A stretch of 64,000 nucleotides of DNA, from contig SSNP01000003.1 in assembly GCA_006937955.1 (NCBI GenBank), forward strand, positions 2,429,653 to 2,493,652. The letters run 5' to 3'. The DNA comes from Pachypanchax playfairii. Taxonomy: Eukaryota; Chordata; Actinopteri; Cyprinodontiformes; Aplocheilidae. Position 1 is the stretch's first letter, and each line of letters opens with the position of its first letter. Both the position numbers and the translations under genes were made by a program. This document shows, piece by piece, positions 39,324-48,759 of the stretch. Below the pieces are notes generated by a model. The model was not told where the DNA came from. It saw only the letters and a program-made list of their open reading frames with translations, and made no database searches.

Positions 39324-39606
39324 TATTTCTGACCTCCTGGGGACCCGTTTCCTGACTTTTACTATCTTTCTGGGGTCCGAGGGTTCTTATGGGGACCGAA
39401 GCCTGGTCCCCATGAGGGGGACTCCCCTTTTTAGGGTTAGGGGTTACAGGTATGGTGTGAATAGAGTTTTAGTTAGTCTTAGGGTTAGTTATAGATCAGT
39501 AATGGTTAAGGTTAGTAAAAGGGTTTGGGTTAGGTATAAATCTAGTTACTAAAATCAATGGAAGTCAATGGACGGTCCCCATAAGGATACCAAAACACAC
39601 TTGNTT

Positions 39607-39683
<77 letters not shown>

Positions 39684-42600
39684 TTCTTCCGTGGTGTCCT
39701 TTATGTGCATGTGTTTGAAGTAGAGACAAGCAGTTGTAGCGTGGGGAAGCACCCATCATAGATATATTTATGTTCGAGCGTAGATCTGTGATATTTTGTG
39801 AAGTAACAAGTGTGTCCAGTGTTGTGCATATTGTGATGTTACACGTGTGAAGAACACGAAAATTTTATAGGTTCAAGTTAATAAATTTTATTTTACATTT
39901 TGTCGTGAAATTGCAGCCATGTGTTGTTGTTGTTTTCTTTTTTGACCTTGGTCTCTCAAAGTCGCTGCTTTTGTCGTATAAGAAAAAATAAAAGATTTGT
40001 TTTTAAAATGATTTGGAAGGAGGTTTTGTTCAAAAGTTCTTTTAGAAGTCGCCTCCACAGCTCTCAGCTCTCTAACCTTTCTGCTTTTCTTCTCCTGTCT
40101 GTGTTCTTCTCTCTATCACTCTCCTCCCTTTCACCTCACACTCCTGTCCTCCACCATGCCCTCTCTTCCATTTACATTCTCCAACACACTCAAACGCACT
40201 TCCATCCATCTGTACTTCTCTCTTCTTTCTTTCTGTCTTTCTTCTACTCTGTGTTTCTCTGTTGAAGCAGCTCAAAGTCCCACTGCAGCTGATCCTCTCC
40301 AGCAGGCGTACACAGGAGTCCAGCAGTACGCAGGTCAGTCTGTCACCCTCTCTGCACAACCCATCTACGTGTCTGCTTATATGCACCGACATGCGTTTGT
40401 CTCTCAGACGGGAGAAAGGGAAGGATAAAGATAAGCGATCTTTTGTCCAAATTAGAATTTTGATCATGTAAGATTCAGTCGTTCTGTCGAACAGCATCAG
40501 TTTATTCTGCGTTGCGCGTGTGTGTTTGTGCAACACGTCGACTCTATTGTCTGTTATCTGATCGATCGCCGGCTGTGCTCCTGCATATATCACGTTGTTT
40601 GTATGTATCTGAGTGTGTGCTGTAGTCATGACTGTTATCTGATCCGAGGTGTGCGTGTGTGTGTGCGTGTGTGTGTGTCTCAGCAGCCTATCCCGCTGCA
40701 TATGGTCAGATCAGCCAAGCCTTCCCCCACCCTCCACCCATCATTCCACAGCAGCAACGAGAAGGTAACACACACACACACTCACACAAACTGCAGAAAA
40801 TTATATATTTGTTTCTGCTTTGTTTAGGTTTTTAGCTTTTAAATATATAAATACAGTGAATTTAAGCGTGTTATCATTTATACACATATATACAATTCAA
40901 AGGATTGTACAAACATAGTTATGAACCTGCTCATGAACCTGATGACCCTCCTTCTGTCTCAGGACGCCCATATTTGGGACCTTACTGCCCTCTTGTGGAA
41001 AAGACATAACACAAAACAAGCTGTGACACGTAGATGTTACATTTCCACCTTTTAGCATTCAAGTGATGAGAAAAACCTAAAAGCGGTATTGCTATAGAGA
41101 ATTCTTGGTGTATTTTACTTTAAATGAAAGCGCTTAATATATTTAAGATTATAGTTATAAATGATGTGTTTTCTTTTTCTGGTGTAATAACTAGTGATGG
41201 ATTTATATGAGAGAAGGTGGCTTCAAAGCTGTTAGACAAACAAACAGCAGCTGCATCATATTGCATTAAGTCCAAGAAGGTTCATGCAGAGCAGCGTTTC
41301 AGTTTCAAGTGTTTGTTTGGATCTGTGAAGTTTACAGTGGAGGACATGATCATCTTCCAAAGTGGAGCTTTCAGTTTGAGTCATGAGTAATACAGAAAAC
41401 TGATCAGCTGAGGGGGATTTGCTTTTAGTCAACAGAATGCTCTTCTGCACTCTTTCATTTTTTATATTAAAGTCTAAAATATACTCTTTCTCCTTTTTCT
41501 ATTGTCCCTTCTCTCTCTCTCCTCTACCTTTGCCCCACGCCCGTATCCCTTCTTTGGTCCTGCTTCCTGTTTCAATGCAGGACCAGAAGGTTGCAACTTG
41601 TTTATCTACCACCTCCCTCAGGAGTTTGGGGATGGAGAGCTGATGCAGATGTTCCTGCCTTTCGGTAATGTCATCTCCTCCAAAGTGTTTGTGGATCGGG
41701 CGACAAACCAAAGTAAATGCTTTGGTGGGTAAAAATTAACAAAAACAAACAATTTTTGATTATTTATTCTGATTTTTATTCTTGTTTTTCATTTTTTTTA
41801 ATTGATCACTCTTTGTGCCGCAATCAACCCCCGCACTCCCACACATACACACACCTCCCAAAACTGTTTAAAACTTTTAAAGACTAAAACAAGAAATAAT
41901 TATCGGATTTTTTTAACCATTAAACTGGGTATTGGATAACTGTAATATTCCAATATTCATATTTTATATTTATAAATTTAATTATGTAATTAAATCCTAA
42001 TTATTGACAATTAACTGGCACTTGCTACATAGTGATTAGACCCTCCACTAGAGGGCAGACGGTGTGAAGAGGAGTTGTTTTTTAAAGGAAAGTACCAAAA
42101 CTATAAAAGTGGTGGAGTTATCGGAAACAGACAAATCAAACATGACACATTTTACATGATTCCAATGAAGAGAAAGTATTGCTATGTTTTTTGCATATAA
42201 AAAATTTATAGAAAAACGAACATTTTCTGTCAGTCATTACAGCTGTTTTGCATTAAAACTCTAAATTACTTAATTTTTCCCACATTACCCAGCTGTTTTA
42301 TCACATTTTATTTTTATTTTCCTGTTTGAAACAGACTAACACAAACAGGGACTTTGAGGCTTGACTGAATCTACATAAATGTTGCTTTGATACACAGAAA
42401 CACAGAAGCACTGACAGTGTTATCAGCGTATCTATAATTACATGGAAAATGTTTAACTCACAGTGGAGAACGTTTCGTGGCAAGTTGCAACCCCATCTGT
42501 AAATGAGCTGTTAATGCAACGTGAATGTGATAAATTGCAGGATTTCATCTTTTTGATTTGATATCTTCATGTTGAATTTTTATTTCTTTATATCACACAG

Positions 42601-42961
42601 CCATAACTATGTTTGGTTTGAGATTATTCCCTAAGCTCATGCTGTTCACTTTGCTATAACTGTGATCCCATTGCTGGTGTTATATCAGTTATATTGTTGT
42701 AAACTGTGTTTATAGTTAAAGTTTAATATAGTCATTGTGTTTTGTTTTAAGCTGTGTGTCCTTTGTTAATCCTTTGGTCTTCGTGTAACGACACCCTCCT
42801 CCATCTCTCTCTCCATTTTGGCCTTTTCCCCAGGGTTTGTCAGCTTCGATAACCCAGGTAGTGCCCAGGCTGCCATCCAGTCCATGAACGGCTTCCAGAT
42901 CGGCATGAAAAGACTGAAGGTTCAGCTCAAGAGGCCAAAGGATGCCAACCGCCCCTACTAG
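29500..42961 (+). CDS. celf4: celf4 (CUGBP Elav-like family member 4), 3' ten coding exons; partial
   Basis: CELF proteins are RNA-binding regulators of splicing, mRNA stability and translation; CELF4 is mainly neuronal. Ten exons (29500-29548, 34518-34646, 35414-35493, 35881-36021, 36396-36534, 37412-37564, 40271-40333, 40687-40764, 41581-41724, 42834-42961) join in one frame to 1104 nt, 367 residues plus stop. Order: end of RRM1 (RPIQVKPAD), RRM2 with RNP2 KLFVGM and RNP1 GCAFVKYS, Ala/Gln/Met/Pro-rich linker, RRM3 with RNP2 LFIYHL and RNP1 KCFGFVSF, and the family C-terminus KRPKDANRPY. Linker text such as SIPSPISVNGFTG and QSPTAADPLQQAY fits CELF4 rather than CELF3, 5 or 6. RRM1 exons and the start lie upstream of the window; the ATG at 29500 is an internal Met. 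Convergent with the hinderin gene. Confidence 0.96.
29549..30307. other. celf4 intron after the MNRPIQ exon, 5' part
   Basis: The frame from the upstream exon runs on for about 190 nt before a stop, but the codons are not conserved in any CELF isoform I recall. Treated as intron. Confidence 0.6.
30308..30450 (+). repeat. fragment of the 15877-type dispersed repeat
   Basis: GAGGAATCCAGAGAGACTG, ACAACATGCAAACTCCATGT, AGAAAGGCC, AAACCCAGGACTTCCTGCTT and CAACAGCTCTATAGACTGCA match the 3' half of the common fish repeat. It abuts the TIR element at 30451. Confidence 0.6.
30451..30856 (-). mobile_element. CpG-rich TIR element, copy 2 (inverted)
   Basis: Reverse complement shares with 5600-6014 long words such as GCATTGGTCGATTTT, GTATGCGACCCCT, AAAGCTAACC, CAGAATTTGTGTTTTGTTC and CATGCGTATTTG. 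Differences are scattered substitutions and small indels, as expected for independent old insertions of one family. Confidence 0.75.
30857..32370. other. celf4 intron, nothing recognised
   Basis: No exon; short CA-rich runs near 32010-32070. Confidence 0.45.
32371..33164 (+). mobile_element. Tc1/mariner-like transposon relic
   Basis: Left end TACAGTGCTGTGAAAGTCCT is the degenerate inverse of the right end CACTTTTTCAGAGCGTTGCA. Inside, at about 32761, QQDNDLKHTSKAIL then (after stops) KVLEESSQSLDL corresponds to the catalytic-domain stretch QQDND-KHT...SQSPDL of DDE Tc1-like transposases. Internal stops and large deletions make it dead. Part of the celf4 intron. Confidence 0.75.
33165..34517. 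other. celf4 intron before RRM2 exon
   Basis: The open frame at 33422-33886 has no family match and no suitable splice phase; treated as chance. Confidence 0.5.
34518..34646 (+). CDS. celf4: celf4 exon: first half of RRM2 (129 nt)
   Basis: Encodes EDRKLFVGMLNKQQSEDDV and on to ECTILRGPDGNSK, the beta1-alpha1-beta2 part of RRM2 including RNP2 (KLFVGM). The acceptor is the tandem TTTCAGAAG, so the exon can start at 34518 (adds Glu) or 34521 (Gly-Asp junction), both in frame. Donor AAAG|GTGAG. The vertebrate long-linker extension seen in one mammalian isoform (SSCLRQPPSQ) is not encoded immediately upstream here. Confidence 0.96.
35414..35493 (+). CDS. celf4: celf4 exon: second half of RRM2 (80 nt)
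   Basis: Acceptor TTTAG, donor CCT|GTGAGT. Encodes GCAFVKYSSHAEAQAAISAL then HGSQTMP, carrying RNP1 (GCAFVKYS) and alpha2 of RRM2. The 80-nt length equals the family's usual exon. It enters in phase 1 and ends in phase 0. Confidence 0.96.
35811..35870 (+). repeat. (GT)30 microsatellite at a celf4 3' splice site
   Basis: Thirty perfect GT units end 10 nt before the exon at 35881. Confidence 0.97.
35881..36021 (+). CDS. celf4: celf4 exon: RRM2 end and linker start (141 nt)
   Basis: Encodes GASSSLVVKFADTDKERTIR, the last RRM2 strand, followed by RMQQMAGQMGIFNPM and FGAYGAYAQ, the start of the CELF linker. Forty-seven complete codons. The acceptor GAACAG lies only 10 nt beyond a pure (GT)30 array instead of a normal pyrimidine tract. 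The 3' border is CAG|GCAAGA, a GC-type donor; no GT donor keeps the reading frame there. Confidence 0.93.
36396..36534 (+). CDS. celf4: celf4 exon: Ala/Gln-rich linker (139 nt)
   Basis: Strong pyrimidine tract and acceptor TTTGCAG; donor TCAG|GTAAGG. Encodes VQQQAALMASVSQGGYLSPM then AAFAAAQMQHMATINGLPGA and PLTPTS, the alanine- and glutamine-rich divergent linker. Mammalian CELF4, as recalled, has ALMQQQ where this exon begins VQQQ, so the fish exon border lacks the Ala-Leu pair and has Val for Met. Confidence 0.94.
37412..37564 (+). CDS. celf4: celf4 exon: Pro/Gly-rich linker (153 nt)
   Basis: Acceptor GACCGCAG, donor CCTG|GTAGGT. Encodes GGSTPPGISAP, SIPSPISVNGFTGLPPPQA and AEAVFTNGIHHYP. 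This segment is the best discriminator within the family: the SIPSPI-VNGFTGLP core is a CELF4 feature. Phase 1 on both sides, so it is a symmetric exon. It lies in the linker that CELF proteins use for splicing activation. Confidence 0.95.
37923..38033 (+). other. celf4: candidate celf4 cassette exon (111 nt, in frame)
   Basis: In the 2.7-kb intron after the NGIHHYP exon, a strong acceptor (long T-rich tract then TCTCCCCAG) is followed by 111 nt ending at AAG|GTAGTT. With the flanking phase-1 exons it reads through without a stop as 37 residues, beginning VLQEVVFREDSEKN and ending CFLSSLSE, and returns to the frame of the next exon. The length is an exact multiple of three. I do not recall such a segment in mammalian CELF4. 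The donor is moderate. Chance remains possible; transcript data are decisive. Confidence 0.4.
38893..39603 (+). repeat. tandem copies of a GT-plus-TTAGGG-like unit, joined by single N bases
   Basis: Unit 1 (38893-39250) and unit 2 (39252-39603) share AGTCATATTGGGGTTATCGG, a GT array, the block TGACCTCCTGGGGACCCGTT, the degenerate TTAGGG run (TTAGGGTTAGGGGTTAGG), and the end AAGGATACCAAAACACACTT G. They differ by a few substitutions and a 6-bp indel. Single N bases at 39251 and 39604 mark assembly joins; a third GT array follows at 39610-39682. Confidence 0.9.
39610..39682 (+). repeat. (GT)n microsatellite
   Basis: About 35 GT units with one GC interruption, directly after the N at 39604. Confidence 0.95.
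40271..40333 (+). CDS. celf4: celf4 exon: linker AQSPTAADP segment (63 nt)
   Basis: Encodes AQSPTAADPLQQAYTGVQQYA, recognisable from the family. Acceptor is the tandem GAAGCAG: start at 40271 gives YPAQSP, start at 40268 would add one Ala. Donor GCAG|GTCAGT. Small symmetric phase-1 exon. Confidence 0.95.
40648..40678 (+). promoter_or_regulatory. UG-rich tract at the acceptor of the celf4 40687 exon
   Basis: GTGTGCGTGTGTGTGTGCGT and following GTGTGTGT occupy the place of the polypyrimidine tract, immediately before TCTCAGCAG. UG-rich RNA is the binding preference of CELF proteins. Confidence 0.5.
40687..40764 (+). CDS. celf4: celf4 exon: linker YPAAYGQISQAF segment (78 nt)
   Basis: Encodes AYPAAYGQISQAFPHPPP then IIPQQQRE and the first base of Gly; the final REG leads into RRM3. 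Acceptor is the tandem TCTCAGCAG (start 40687, or 40684 adding one Ala), preceded by a UG-repeat-rich tract. Donor GAAG|GTAACA. Symmetric phase-1 exon. Confidence 0.95.
41581..41724 (+). CDS. celf4: celf4 exon: first part of RRM3 (144 nt)
   Basis: Acceptor TTTCAATGCAG; donor TTTG|GTGGGT. Encodes GPEGCNLFIYHLPQEFGDG, ELMQMFLPFGNVISSK and VFVDRATNQSKCF: RNP2 (LFIYHL) and the beginning of RNP1, which is split by the next intron. A second possible donor in the same phase (TTCG|GTAATG, 41665) lies inside the exon 60 nt upstream. Confidence 0.97.
42046..42059 (+). promoter_or_regulatory. CTCF-like motif
   Basis: CCACTAGAGGGCAG matches the core CTCF consensus. It lies in the celf4 intron inside RRM3. 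Further matches in the other orientation are at 38277-38292, 40984-40999 and 62871-62887. Confidence 0.4.
42834..42961 (+). CDS. celf4: celf4 last coding exon: end of RRM3 and stop (128 nt coding)
   Basis: Acceptor TTTTCCCCAG. Encodes FVSFDNPGSAQAAIQSMNG, FQIGMKRLKVQLKRPKDAN and RPY, then TAG. This completes RNP1 and RRM3 and carries the basic C-terminal tail typical of CELF3-6, which acts as part of the nuclear localisation signal in this family. The exon continues as 3'UTR at least to 43027. Confidence 0.97.
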
Positions 42962-43027
42962 CCACTGCCCCTGCCAGCCGCTGCCATCGTGGCGGGCGGG
43001 GCAGCCATCCTGCATACAGGAAGACGG
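42962..43027 (+). other. celf4: celf4 3'UTR, first segment
   Basis: Sixty-six nucleotides follow the TAG and end at a good donor, ACGG|GTAAGG. The segment is GC-rich compared with what follows (43028 onward is typical AT-rich intron), which supports a splice here rather than a continuous UTR. Confidence 0.6.
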
Positions 43028-45225
43028 GTAAGGTGTCAAGTTTGACTCTTCTGCAAAGATTTCATGTCAATTCACTTGATATCTGATTGACTGATCCAAA
43101 CTACGCACAAGCACTTTACTATAAAGGCTAACACTTCACCAGCAAGCCATTTAGGGCCCAGATTAATGTGTTTTCCACAACCTTTTATTCATGTCATAAA
43201 ACATTTTCAGGCTCCGAATAACAACCTGATCATCTGTAAAACATTGTAAAGATTAGTGATGCCACACTCAGTTTAAGATTATATGTGGTAACGTTCTGGG
43301 AGTTTGACTCATTATTGTACAATGACTCACTGTAGCATCACGCTAATTCACGCGTGTTCAGTGATGAAAAGCTTTTGAAAGTAGACCTTAAAAAATAAAA
43401 GATTTGCATACCTGTCCTTCTGAAATGCTTCAGTTATTAAAATTGAACGGATCACATTTTTTATGCTAAACAGAAACAAAGCTATAGAAGCATTTCCTCC
43501 TTGGTTTGCAGAACATCTCTACAGTGAGTGACCCTGCGTGTTACCCTGTAGGTAGAAGATAATTGGTAAATGGTTCCATGTGTTGCACATCTTCCAGTGG
43601 GAGAGGCATTTATTACCCTTCAGGCAGGTAATTGTGCCATTCCTCTTTGTCTCCTCCTTCATCTGCGTGATGGAGAGTTTGGGCCATGTCGTTCATTCAC
43701 TTCTGATGACTTCATTCAAGGGCAACTTCTCACCTGATCACAAACCAGCTGAACCATACCACACAGTGTCCTGAAGCAAATCACTGTATGCAAACTAATG
43801 CACCTTCGTATGGAATTTGTCAATATATACATAAGTATACCCCATTTGTTGCCTTTATGTTGAAATATGTTGACAATGGCATTACTAAAGCTTATATTTC
43901 TTTGTTGAAGATTCAGCTGTAGTATTTTGTTCTTCCACTTACAAAGAACACAAGTCAGCCACCCAGAATACAAACAGAGGCTTGTGTTACAACTACAATC
44001 TCCTTATGTGAAAAACAGGAATAAATGCTTTAGATTTGAACAAATAAAAATGTTTTGTCCTACAGAAAATTGCAAGTGGCTGAACTCACCAAGACAGCCA
44101 GTGTGATTCACTGGAAGAGTGCTGATTTGTTTTTTAGAACTGTCTCAGTGCATTGATATTTGTTTATCCTCAGTCTTAGAGCTGGATAAGAACCTTGAAA
44201 GGGATGCAGGAACTGTTGTCACACATCTGCAAGTTCTGATCTGAACACAATCATTCTAAACTATAAGAATTTTATGTCTGAGCCCATTTTTCTTCAGTCA
44301 AACTTTTGCCAAAAAGTTTTTAAACACCTTTCTCCAGGACATGCACAGAGTTTAATTTATTTATGAACAGATGCTTAGGTTTGCTGTGAGGGTGCAGGAA
44401 ATGTTGACTGGTTTATGAAAGCATCACATCCATAAATATATATGGACCTCAGGTCAGGTTCACTCTTCAAAAGTGAAGACATAATGTCCCATTTGCAGGT
44501 GCTGCCATGTTTTATTTTTGAAACCAGAATCTGAACTCTAGAGACTTGGGGCTTAACGTCTTGCCTATTTAAACTGCATACAGTGATGGTGTCATTTAAG
44601 CATTAAATACAGCCGAATGTATAAAAAAGTTGTTTTTTTTTAAGTAGCAACAAGAAATTTAAGCAAATCCACAAAAGTCAAGAACACCAGGAAAAAAAAA
44701 TGATCGTATGTGTATTTTTTTTGTTTAGCTAGAAAAATGTCCCATTCATTTACATAGACAGGGGGTGGGGCTTAAAATTTGTTCTGAAACTAGCTACTAG
44801 GGGGAGTTCTTGTTTTGGCTTCAACCCTCGAGTCGTGTTCCATCTAGGATCTAGTTATGATATATGTCAATGGTAGGACTTTCTTGAACTGGAAATCCTT
44901 CAAATGACTATTTTCTGTTCTAAGCCTAAGACACAGCCACCACTTGACCATGACTGAAAATCAGTGGTCTAAGCTAAAGATAAATAAAATATAGTGCACA
45001 AGGAATCCTCTTAAAAGAGTGCATGGTCTCATAAGGATAATAAACTAATGTTGGTTTAATTTTTGTTTTCTGTCTGTGGAGAGTCAAGGTAATAAAGAAC
45101 ATGGCCACTTTTTATACATTCTAGAGACTTTTACAGTATTTCAGTGCGTCAACATGTATGAAAAGTGAGGCATTTTCCTAAGACTTTATTGTCTTAACAA
45201 TCCTCATTTCTCTTACCCTTTATAG
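43028..45225 (+). other. celf4: candidate 3'UTR intron of celf4
   Basis: Bounded by ACGG|GTAAGG and TTACCCTTTATAG|G. The interior is AT-rich without long open frames or recognisable exons. It is inferred from the splice-site pair and the composition change, not from transcripts. Confidence 0.55.
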
Positions 45226-48200
45226 GATTTGTTGAGCTGAAAAATGCGTTAACCACATGCTACCCACCACTGAGTGCAAACGCAACATCTGGACCACTGA
45301 GGCTGCTTGCGAGAAAGAGAGGAACAAGAAGAGCATCAAGCGAGTCAAGGACACCTCCTTTCTGGATGTTCTAAAACTCTGGAACTCAGACAGCATTTGT
45401 AACCAGCCTGGTTAAACCCAAGACTCCTTTTTTTCTCCTACACACATATACAGACACCTCTTCCACCACAAAACCCTGCTTGAATGACAGCTACATTGTC
45501 TGGACCAGAAACACTTTTACTTGAATACTGAGATGGGAAAAAAATATTTGCAGTGACCAACCTCACTGGACTATTTAAGGAAATATGGACGTCAAAAGTC
45601 CAGAAGAAAAAAACACTTTTTAAAAACTGAATAGGGGACTGTCGTAGGAGATCTGTCTATGAGATGGTATGGGGGAGGTTTGGACCACTGACTTTTGAAG
45701 ACCAATTTCTAAGACTTGCAACAAGGAGGTACAAATTCTCAGAGAGAGATACAATCTAAATAGGGAATGTGACATCTTTCAGGACACAAACTGGCTCAGA
45801 TTTGGGATGGCCATCATCAGCTCGGAGTGCCTGTACGTTTCCAGGGGATACCGTTGCCGGGGAAGAGCCATAGCAACGGATTCCAGGGAGTCTTATCTGT
45901 CATTCCTTAGTTGTTTTAGGGACCAAAAGACCAAACATTTTTATTGCTGAGGACTCGTAGCTCTAATATACTCGGACCACTGCATCTCTCACAGCCAGTG
46001 TCAAACTGCTTGGAGTAATGCACCTAAAAAACAAAAGTACATTTCAAAATATATACGAAACATGTATATATACACACATATATATATTGCTGATATGCTT
46101 TTTGAATACAGGCAAAACTATTTCAGATGACCAAAAGAGGTCTCTCACTTCGCTAGTTTACAATTACTTAAAATGTTTATTTATTTATTTCCCCCTTTTT
46201 TCATTTTGTCTCGGGGAGGACGGCGAGTGCATGGGAGGGGCTGCTCCGTATCACAGCCTTATCTTTTTTAAATTGACATCTTAACCTCATAGATAGAATA
46301 ACATCCGAAACGTTTGAAATATATAAACTTGTTTATATTTGCAGTACATATAAATGTATAAGGAGCATTCAAGCAAATGTATTCATATATACAGTATATA
46401 TGGATAATAGATATTAATCACAAATATATGTATTTATATGCACATATTTTATATATGTGTATCTGTATATAGAATGGCTACTGGTTACATTGAGATGTTT
46501 TTGGGGGAGGGTTTTGTAGATTTTAGCTGGAGTTTGAAGCATCGCTCTGCTTGGGAAGGATCGCAAAATCTGGCAGCTCCCACAATTGCAGGCATTCCTA
46601 TCTCTGATAACCTATATGCTGACACAAAGTGATGTGTGTTTGATGGGGAAAAAATGTATGTAAATATTATTTTAAAAAATGCAAAAAGCCACATCTCAGT
46701 AGCAGGCTTTAAGAGAATCAGGCTAAAGGATTTTAGAGGAAAAGGACAATTATCTTCGACTCTATTCCAAAAAACATATCATGTAAGTTTATGTACACAC
46801 ACACGCACACACTCACAAACTTCTCTTTGAAACTTGAACCAAAATGAATACATCTCACAACCCCTCTCTCTCTCTTTTGCATTCAGTAAAGTACATGTAG
46901 CGTATGGGCTGTCACCATGTCGAGGTGTGCCTTGTCACCTGCAGAATCTGCCATCCAGCACTGTGCTCCCAGAAATACAGAGAAAGAAACTAAGAAAAAA
47001 ACTAAACACACTACTGCAAGAAGCCAATGCGCTTTTATGATGTCAAAACCACAGTCAGATCCATTATCATTTTTCAGCTGTGCAGAGTTCCAGTGCATGT
47101 CAGATAAAACAAACCGTGCAATCACTGTTGCTGCGTCATTGTCTTTAACAAAATACATTTAGAACTAATGTTGCGATCATACAAAAGTGGGCATTAGCAC
47201 AGGTACTAGCTAGCAAAGCTGTGTGCGGGTCACCTGTGACCCCCTTCTACAAGTTGAGGTAAAAATGAGGGTCTAGATCAGCGATGCAACTAGCATGATG
47301 TGGCTGGAAGAGGAATAAGACCAAACTTACTTGACTGAGCATTAGAATTTTATTAACTATCATGACAGTGCAATGTTGGTGGATATTTTTGAAAATTAGC
47401 TTCCCACAAAAAGGAAAATAAGTTTTATGTACCATCCAACAGTTGAAATGTGAGTCTTCTGCTGATTACGCTTGACATGAAGCATAAACTTTAAACAATG
47501 TTATATGACCTTATTACACATCCTCATGCAATTAAATATAAACTTTACTCAATAATGAAACTGTTAAATGAAGCAATAATTGTTAAACGCCAAGTCCAAC
47601 TGCTGCATCACCGAGCCTGGCTTCATGTTGCTTTTAGCATGCAGTTTCTCAGAACGATCTACAGAAAAAATATTTTGAACACCTACTATGCACCTGCATG
47701 TGCAGGTCGACCAGCTTGGATTTATTGGACTCTGTGCTCAACACATATTGAGCTGGTGGGGAATTCTTAATGAATATTTATATATATGAATATTTATAAG
47801 GCTATATGACGCTTTTTGGAGACAATGCTTCCTGTTCGGCGCTGTTATGAGTTCTCCTATAAACTCCTCATTATGCCATTTCCCCAGTGTGTCTCTAACC
47901 TTTTTTATCAATTTGAATATTTTAACATTTACCTTCCAAATCCAGCAAGACTTTATAAAATACACTACACATCCCAGAATGCATCTGCAGTGTATTTAGA
48001 TGACCAAAATGAATCAGTGTTCTTCTCTAATATTATATTTGATGCACTGAAACTAAATAAGTCCATTTGAATCATTGCTTGTAGCTCCAAAAGTCTTGAA
48101 TTAAAGCTATAACATTGAGTTTAGCAGATAATAATAATAACTAGAAATGCAAGCAGATATGATAGAAGTCATTTAACATCAGGTTAAATGTGTGCTTTTT

Positions 48201-48753
48201 AAACTGGCCCTTGCTGCCCTGAGACAAATTGAACTGGTTAGCAGTTTAGGGGAAGAAAAGAGGTCTGCCAACCAGAGGTCATCGGTTCCATACCAGCTTC
48301 CTCTACCACGTCCCCCTCAAAAAAGAGATATATTTATCTCAATTGAACTTTCTAGGTTAAAAAAAAGGACCAAAAAATTAAGTGTAGGCACTGCTCTCTC
48401 TTTTCGTTTTTTTAGCTGTCATTTATGTTTTTATGTTTGAGTGGAGAGAAAAAAGGGGAAGGTGGATCAATCGTTGGAACTAGAGTGTCAGGCAACAACT
48501 TCATTCACTCTGACTTAAAGCTGCAAGTTTACAGGAGTAAAGTAAAACAGTGGTTCAATAAGTACACTAAACAGAGAAGAAGTTTCAATATAAATATCTC
48601 TCCATATATATATATAAATATATACATAAACTGATGAATATATTGTAAATTCTTTCCTTTTTGCTCTGTTTTTCTCTGTATATAGGTTTGCATATTTTAT
48701 AGGACTTTTACTTCTATGTACAAGAACTGGATAAAGAACTTTAAATACCTAAA

Positions 48754-48759
48754 AATAAA
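48754..48759 (+). terminator. candidate proximal polyadenylation signal of celf4
   Basis: AATAAA within an A/T-rich stretch, followed by TA repeats and, further on, G/T-rich sequence. Position fits a short 3'UTR form. Confidence 0.3.

Noticed and set aside
38882..39552. Frames of the form CVCVCV...DLLGTRFLTF
   Set aside because: Translation of GT microsatellites and the duplicated repeat; not a protein.
40072..40701. 209-codon minus-strand frame
   Set aside because: Antisense to two celf4 exons and GT/CT-rich intron; low-complexity shadow.
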